In this document: piece after piece, positions 58,100-64,000 of the stretch
Position numbering within the stretch: the stretch's first letter is position 1
How the letters are laid out: every line of letters starts with the position of its first letter
Assembly (NCBI GenBank): GCA_024138025.1
Contig: JAMXBD010002477.1
Location: forward strand, 62,001 to 126,000
DNA length: 64,000 bases
Direction of reading: 5' to 3'
From: Combretum micranthum
Taxonomy: Eukaryota; Streptophyta; Magnoliopsida; Myrtales; Combretaceae
The notes under the pieces: model-generated
The model's database searches: none
What the model was told of the DNA's origin: nothing
The model's input: the letters and a program-made list of their open reading frames with translations, nothing else
Made by a program: the position numbers and the translations under genes

Positions 58100-59815
58100 T
58101 TTTTTTCAACTAGAGGTTGCCCGACAAAGCGTGGCTTATTTTTCTTCTCAGAAAAACTTCAGCTATGGATTGTCAAAGTACAATAATGGTGAAAGAACTT
58201 CGGAAAAAGTTTGGGAATATCATAGGAACTTTGGTCATATGTAAATGGAGAACAGCTTAGAGTTGTCTCATTGATATAATATAACTACCATACCTCTTCC
58301 ACGACCTCTACCAAGAAGTCCGGGTATATGAGGTATTGGTGTTACACAATCATGCAAGTTGCCATCATCCCATTCAACTCATAAATTAATATTTTTTTCG
58401 AAGAAGATAAGAATATATTCCCCAGCAATTTGCCCAAATCGACCACATAATTTTAATAAACCCTACGTTCGGATTGGACATAGGACAATACACAATAGAT
58501 ACATCGCTTTTAAGTTACATGTATGAGTATGATTGACTAAACACACAACATGACTTTAATATATTGCATACTTATTTATTTATTAGATATAAGGTAGATG
58601 TCTAGGTTGTCTAGAGAAGGAATATTGTAATCCCGGAAGATATATGTTAGATGGTATTTTTTTTTTTTTCCTTTAAATAAGAATTTCCCCTATGAGACGA
58701 AAGAGAATAGTTGATCGAGTTTATTCAAGCTTACTTTATTATTAGAAGATTAGAGAAAAGACTCTCCAGAATAATTCAACTTAAGTTGTTAGATCAATAT
58801 TTCAAGCAATGAGTTCTTAGATTTTTTATTTGTATTGTATCTGTATTTTGATCTATATTTGTTACTTATTTATATTGTATTTATTTGGTCAATTTATGAT
58901 TAAAGTTATAAGTTTTAATTGGTGTTTGTTTTTTAACAAACATCTATTTAAAAATAACAAAAATATGATGCTAAACCAAGATGTAATATTTTTCCATTCG
59001 AACTTATTAATGTATCCTTATTAAATAGATAACTAAGAACCTATCATATGTACAGATGAAAGGAAGCTAGCGAAACGTATCAGAAATATAATTTATGCAT
59101 ACATGGGGATTCATGTGCTGGTTGTTTTTTAATCAAATCCTAGATTATCCATCAGACCCCGGGAGCTATATACCAATCGAAATAATTTATGTCAATAAAA
59201 TTTGTCTTTCACTTGGCTAGTATGTTATAGAATGAATATATAAAAATAATCAGCTAAAGATGAAATGGATGTGATGGCTCAACACATCTGGAGAAAAAAA
59301 AACTATAATAATGGATGTATTAAAATCATTTAATAAATTACCATCAATAGCAAATTAAATACAAACACATATATTTTACATAAATGATGAGGACTCGGGA
59401 GATACACGGAGTATTGTGTAAGGAGCCCAAAGAAAGACTCACCTCAAGTAAATATACATGTTTTGCCTCTCATGTTTATTACATATTATTTCAGGAAAAG
59501 GGCAAGAGATAAATAATGATCTCAAATTCAAATCTCTCAAATAAACTCTTCCTAAAAATTAATTGCTGAGGATTCGAATAATATTGAACGTGGGCAAAAA
59601 TTTAATTAGGGGACCTCAGCCGGAAATTCTGATATCCCAAAAAGCACTAAACAGCGTTTAGCCCAAGCATAAGGCCTTCAAAATACTTATAGGTGACCGA
59701 AGAGGGGACCAGGGGTTCCTCGGATGAAATCATCAATGGAGATTCAAACCACTATATATATATATATATCTTGATTAAAAGCTCAAATTTCATAATGAAT
59801 TTCATCTCCATCTGC
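58100..59815. repeat. Duplicated segment, copy B, with a remnant of the bHLH last exon
   Basis: Colinear and in the same orientation as 38600-39473 plus 41180-42015, without the hAT insertion. The right end reads, on the minus strand, TGCAGATGGAGATGAAATTC (about 59812-59793), matching the intron 3/exon 4 junction of the bHLH gene (TGCAGATGGAGGTGGAATTC), then decays. On the minus strand near 58375-58290 is the frame VEWDDGNLHDCVTPIP followed by GLLGRGRGRG and a GT, the better preserved version of a shared unidentified protein fragment. Confidence 0.75.
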
Positions 59816-59861
59816 ACTAAGAGAAAGGTTATTTTAAATAAGTATCACAATATCAAATAAC

Positions 59862-59919
59862 TCTGTGTGTTTGTGCGCGCGCGCATGTGGGTGTGTGTGT
59901 GCATGCGCACACGCGTGTT
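59862..59919. repeat. Alternating purine-pyrimidine tract (GT/GC)
   Basis: A run of about 58 bases of CTGTGTGTTTGTGCGCGCGC and related words up to CACACGCGTGTT. Mostly alternating purine-pyrimidine with a pure (GC)n core, the kind of sequence that can adopt left-handed Z-DNA under supercoiling. Unusually GC-rich for its surroundings. Confidence 0.8.
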
Positions 59920-60159
59920 AACGGTCCATATTTTTATCCAACTGTGATTTTACCATTGAAATACTTAATACATCACTTACTATATTTATTTTAATAGTTA
60001 TATTGTTGATTGAATGGTTTTATCGATATGATCATAAAAGTTATATATATATATATATATTACATACGTACATGAATTCACTATAATTGCATGCTATTAT
60101 TTTTAATAAGTCTTTAAAATTGAAATTTTTATTTTTTTAAGTTTAAAAAGAAGTATCTA

Positions 60160-60459
60160 TGAGTACTCGGATTGAATTTCTCTGGAAGGTAGAGCACGAA
60201 CAGTAGAATAAAAATATAAAAGTAAAGAAGAAGTTTCTTATGATTCTATTAGTTAGTTTGTTATGAGTCATTGCAAAGTTATTTATATAAAAAGAACTTA
60301 CTATCGTATACAGATTAGTATCCTATGTACTACTCAATAAATAAAATAACACATCTCAACAAACTTAAACGCGGTCGTGCATAATAAGCAGCCTTAGATG
60401 TAACAAGCTTAGATATAAACTCAAACAAATCGTGATCGTGGATGGCTTATACTTCTACA
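60160..60459 (-). repeat. Left (3') LTR of the miniature copia derivative
   Basis: About 300 bp, colinear with 60702-61010. It contains GATTCTATTAGTTA, TTTGTTATGAGTCATT, AGTTATTTATAT, CAATAAATAAAATAACACATCTCAA and ends GTGGATGGCTTATACTTCTACA on the plus strand. Confidence 0.8.
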
Positions 60460-60701
60460 TCACCCCCCTCAAGTTGAAGCCAAAGTAAAGCCTAACTTGG
60501 AACAAAAAGAACTAAGAACAACTTTTTCAATTAGTTTAGTAAAGATATCCACCAATTGAAGTTATAAAACAACATATTGAGGATGAACAACTCCCTTAGA
60601 ATATAATTATGAACAAAGTGAACATTGATCTTAATATGTTTCGTGCGACCATGTTGACAAGGATTAGCCGCAATAGAAAGGGAGGATTCTCTAATACCAT
60701 A

Positions 60702-61010
60702 TGAGAATCCATATTGAATTCTCTCAAGAAGGTAGAATACGAATAGTAGAATAAAAGCAGAAAAGTGAAAAAGAAGTTTGTTATGATTCTATTAGTTAAT
60801 TTGTTATGAGTCATTACAAAGTTATTTATATGAAAAGAACTTACCATCCTATATAGATTAGTCTATCATAACCTATATATTATTCAATAAATAAAATAAC
60901 ACATCTCAATAGACTTAGCCTGCAACTGTATATAAAAAGTAGCCTTAAACGTAGCAAGCTCAAATGTAGACATGACCATAATTGCAACCGTGGATGGCTT
61001 ATACTTCTAT
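60702..61010 (-). repeat. Right (5') LTR of the miniature copia derivative
   Basis: About 309 bp, clearly diverged from the left copy by substitutions and small indels, so the insertion is old. The plus-strand right end reads CTTCTATA instead of CTTCTACA. Confidence 0.8.
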
Positions 61011-61011
61011 A

Positions 61012-61770
61012 GTATTTGTGTTTTGCAAAATAAATCAAATAAACTATTAATAATTAATCATTGATGAAAATTAAGAAAGCTTAATGAAAAATTAATTCAA
61101 GTATTAATACCTTAAATAAACTTTGCAAAGTGTTGATAACTCATTTTATTTATTCTACGAAATGTTGATTCCTCTTTTTAACAATTTGAAATGTTAATAT
61201 TTTAAATAAACTTACTTCAAATATTGATGTCTTCTAATGTAATTTATCAAATATTTTTCTGTTGTCCTTCTCTGTTACCATCCCTTTTAAAAGTGATCAA
61301 AACTTCTGCCTTTGTGTCTCTTTATACTAGGTGTTGTTGCACCATCAATGTATTTACATCATTCCCATTATTCAAGCGGTTGAGATAAATAATATTCATT
61401 TCTTATAATAAATATTAAGACAACCCATGCTTTTGGAATAACTTTCTTCAACCTTTGTTCTTTTCCTTCATTTGCTTGTAATTTTCTAAAGCTTTCTATA
61501 TGTCTTATTGTAGTATAGGTTAACCAACGAGGGCAAAAACAAAGGAAAAGAATTGCCATATGTCATATTGTAAGTGTAAAATTTTCGCAAAACAAGGATC
61601 ATCGGAGGACTTTAAATTAATTCTCACGCTTAATAGGGTACGATATGTGTGTCATAATAGTTGGAGACGGACGACACCATCCTAGAGTATAAATCCTCAT
61701 CAAGGTATATTGGCATAGTAAACACACACACACAAAAGGAGTGAGATATAGATATAGCATGTTATAATAC
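61012..61770. other. Spacer without recognised genes
   Basis: No supported gene. The open frame at 61368-61559 (minus) lacks motifs. A short (CA)n lies at about 61723-61733. Confidence 0.4.
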
Positions 61771-61775
61771 GTATA

Positions 61776-62225
61776 CTACAACAATTTTATTTTCAACAAT
61801 GCTATCAAACCATTGGTACTTACTTTTGAAGTGTTGCCTTTAATTTAAGGCAATAGTTTTACATCAATTGCATTTGGGCATTGTTGCCATTTAATAAGGC
61901 AATAGTTAATATACCCAATTGCAAAGCATAATAAAACTATAACCATTTTAGTTTAAGGCAATGATTTTAACTTAAAAAAAAAAAACGGTTTCTGTAGATG
62001 TATTGCAATTGAATTGATATAAATCTGCAAGAATTTATCCCATAACTAAAGCAATAATTATGAAAGGCAGTGTAGTGGTATGTTCTATTGTTAAAGCAAT
62101 AGTTATAAAAGCTAATCCAATGGTTTGTAACATTAAAAAGCAATGGATTTTATTAATTAGGCAACACTTTTTTATCAACAACATGCAACAGTTTCAAAAA
62201 ATATTGTGACTATTTGACAAAATTT
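61776..62225. repeat. Cluster of GGCAATAGTT-type subterminal repeats
   Basis: The word GGCAATAGTT, or close variants such as AGCAATAGTTAT and GGCAATGATTTT, occurs about eight times, in part inverted (TTGCCTTTAATTTAAGGCAA, about 61836-61855). The left edge CTACAACAATTTTATTTTC resembles a CACTA terminus, but no right terminus or target duplication was found. Probably part of a decayed DNA transposon. Confidence 0.4.
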
Positions 62226-62328
62226 GAATCAATGTAATGATTACTCTTACTATGAATTATTTTGGAGTTTGGTAATAAAAAACCTATGAACATTAAATTG
62301 TATATATAATAACACCCATAATCATATA

Positions 62329-64000
62329 TGTCACGCCTCAAAGGGTACCAAAAACGTGACAGTCCACCACACGATATTTAAACTCAAGTATGACAACCTT
62401 AGTCATCTCATAAGTTTACATACAGGGTGTAAGGTGTACTTGCACAACTTTTAGGATCACACTTTGAATCGAATAGTCTTAAGAAGGCATATAATAGCAT
62501 TAAGAATAGAAATCATAACAAGGTAAATAAGTTAAGTCTTTACAGAAGTCAAGGGGGCATACCCCGCCAAAATAATAACAGAAGTCTATCCGTCTAAAAC
62601 CATTACAAAACGTTAGGGTTTATGTTAAAGAGATTTTCCTAGAAGTCCACGCCTTTAGCTAGGTCCCGACTTCTTCAAAAGTTCCTTCATCCAAAAGATA
62701 ACCCTGTGAAAAGTGTTCTCTTGGAACAACAAAAAATAGGAACACCACAACAAAACTATCTAGGTGTAAGCTAACAGGCTTAGTGAGATTCATTTCTAAA
62801 TATTTAATACTCAACAACAGTATATAACAAGCAAGTTATTAGCAGCCATATGAAATGCATAAGCAAATAATCATACAAGCATATGAATTTCCGGGAGCCA
62901 TATGTGAATGGATTTACTCTCTTCATTCGGGGTTAGGATGGTCCATAAGACATGCAACCATAAATTCCAATTTTGAGTGGGGTGGTCCATAGGTCATGCA
63001 ACCATCATCTCGATCTCTTTCTCTTAGTTATACAATCGCTGTTGTTTTATTGTTGTAGTTTTATATGCCTACTCCACATCCGTTAACTTAAGCGATCTCA
63101 CATCCTTAATGTTAACATAAGCCCCTCACCTTCCGCTAAATACTTTTGTCCCATCAAAAGGTATGTTAGCTAATACAATGTGATCACTACGTGATATGCA
63201 TGTACAATTTATTCAATAATCGTGGCATGTTAATTATGTAGATTTAATGCAATCATCGAGAATTTCAGACAATCCAAGTCTATACTAGCTCACACAATGA
63301 TATTTATAATTAAGTCTCATCTCGATATACTTATTATTCATTCAACCAAGATTAATCACAACTTATCATAGTTTTATCTTTTCTTAATTCTAATGCCACT
63401 ACAGATTACAAGCACATACATGAGCACAACTATTAAGAATTAACTCACTCGGCCATGGAGAGAAATCCACTAGTCGTAGTAGTCCTCGGGATGAATTCAT
63501 CCTCTAATTCACCTAATACAAGGAATACCCCAAATGATATTTCTTATATGGTTCTAATAACTTAACAATTCTAACTGCTAAATTCATCAATCCCGCATGA
63601 AATAAGGTCCTAACTTTAAATGACCATATCTAACTCATTTTAACTCGGAATTGAGCATATAATACCGATTCCTATCTACTTCGAAGATCTATCTATTCTA
63701 ATATTATTTTCAAGTTCAAAAAGGTCTAGGTCACGGAATAAGCTGATCAGTTCTGATCGGTTGAAGATTCCAATTCCGAAAAATAGTTTTGTGGATGTTC
63801 TGACGTTTCTAGCATATAGTTCAACTACCCATGCAAAATCGATGATTTCTTATCATGAATGATACGATATGAACTTGATGCATGCATGATTTTGACATTA
63901 TTTAGCAAAAGGAAAATTAAGAAACTTCTTATTTGTAAAACCCCATGACTATACACTTTCATGAAAACTAGTTTCCTAAATTTGACCATCTCATTTGTTT
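62329..64000 (-). repeat. Second copy of the 3.6-kb gypsy LTR family, cut by the window end
   Basis: It starts TGTCACGCCTCAAAGGGTACC and follows the LTR at 26952 block by block: GACAGTCCACCAC, then the AGCACAT-CATGAG and CTCAC-CGGCCATG region (63411-63460, compare 27957-28010), then CATTTTAACTCGGAATT (63637-63653, compare 28197-28213). Divergence is high with many indels. Same orientation as the first copy. The continuation lies to the right. Confidence 0.65.

Larger units (their letters stand above)
60160..61010 (-). mobile_element. Miniature copia derivative (TRIM-like), internal deletion
   Basis: Two direct repeats (60160-60459 and 60702-61010) flank about 240 bp. On the minus strand the right repeat ends next to TGGTATTAGAGAATCC (60700-60685), a mutated copia PBS. 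A G-rich PPT-like GAGGGGGGTGA (about 60470-60460) precedes the left repeat, which starts TGTAGAAGTATAAGCC. Between them a pol remnant reads SIAANPCQHGRTKHIKI (about 60678-60628), normally at the C-terminus of the copia RNase H. Nearly the whole body is gone while PBS, PPT and LTRs remain. The flanks GTATC (left) and GTATT (right) may be the target duplication if the LTR end is TATGAG. Confidence 0.78.

Noticed and set aside
59800..61600. A second functional bHLH gene
   Set aside because: Only the start of the last exon and the 3' flank are present. No bHLH or ACT-like coding sequence is seen further right.

Overview
This window is plant nuclear DNA, almost certainly from a eudicot. It is AT-rich and packed with plant transposon families: Ty3/gypsy Tat, Ty1/copia, CACTA, hAT and MULE-like elements. 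It holds one recognisable host gene with plant-type GT-AG introns, a bHLH transcription factor of the bHLH18/19/20/25 type. Nothing bacterial, organellar or ribosomal was recognised. Everything here was read by eye; no alignment or database search was run.

Layout. Positions 1-1495 are the 3' end and 3' LTR of a SIRE-like copia element whose body lies left of the window. Positions 2114-23636 are one very large minus-strand Ty3/gypsy element of the Tat type, flanked by a perfect 5-bp target duplication (TATAC). It has gag, protease, RT, RNase H, an extra Tat-type RNase H and integrase, all broken by frameshifts and stops. Between integrase and the 3' LTR it carries a cargo gene in the opposite orientation: a plant mobile domain (PMD) protein with two introns, followed by a tandem-repeat array of about 186 bp per unit. 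A 7.1-kb copia element (about 11810-18875) sits inside the RNase H region. Its LTRs differ by two substitutions and two indels, yet its internal genes are dead. The Tat LTRs differ by about 24 substitutions, so the nesting order and the relative ages agree.

From 23.6 to 43 kb come a probable 3.6-kb solo gypsy LTR (26952-30577), a 1982-bp CACTA element with a 3-bp target duplication (32981-34962), a relic gypsy pol tail (about 35.6 kb), and an hAT element (39474-41171) with a gypsy LTR inserted in it. The bHLH gene follows on the minus strand (43797-41936, four exons). It looks intact except for two missing bases within its DNA-binding basic region.

From 44 to 64 kb there is no intact gene. 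There are relic LTRs (SIRE-like at about 47 kb, Athila-like at about 54-55 kb), two short hAT elements with 8-bp target duplications, a MULE-like MITE, and a direct duplicate (58.1-59.8 kb) of the sequence downstream of the bHLH gene, including the start of its last exon. A miniature copia derivative (about 60.16-61.01 kb) and a second copy of the 3.6-kb LTR family, cut by the window end, close the window.

The most interesting objects are the Tat element carrying an antisense, intron-containing PMD gene, the young-LTR but dead-body copia inside it, and the decayed tandem duplication around the bHLH locus.
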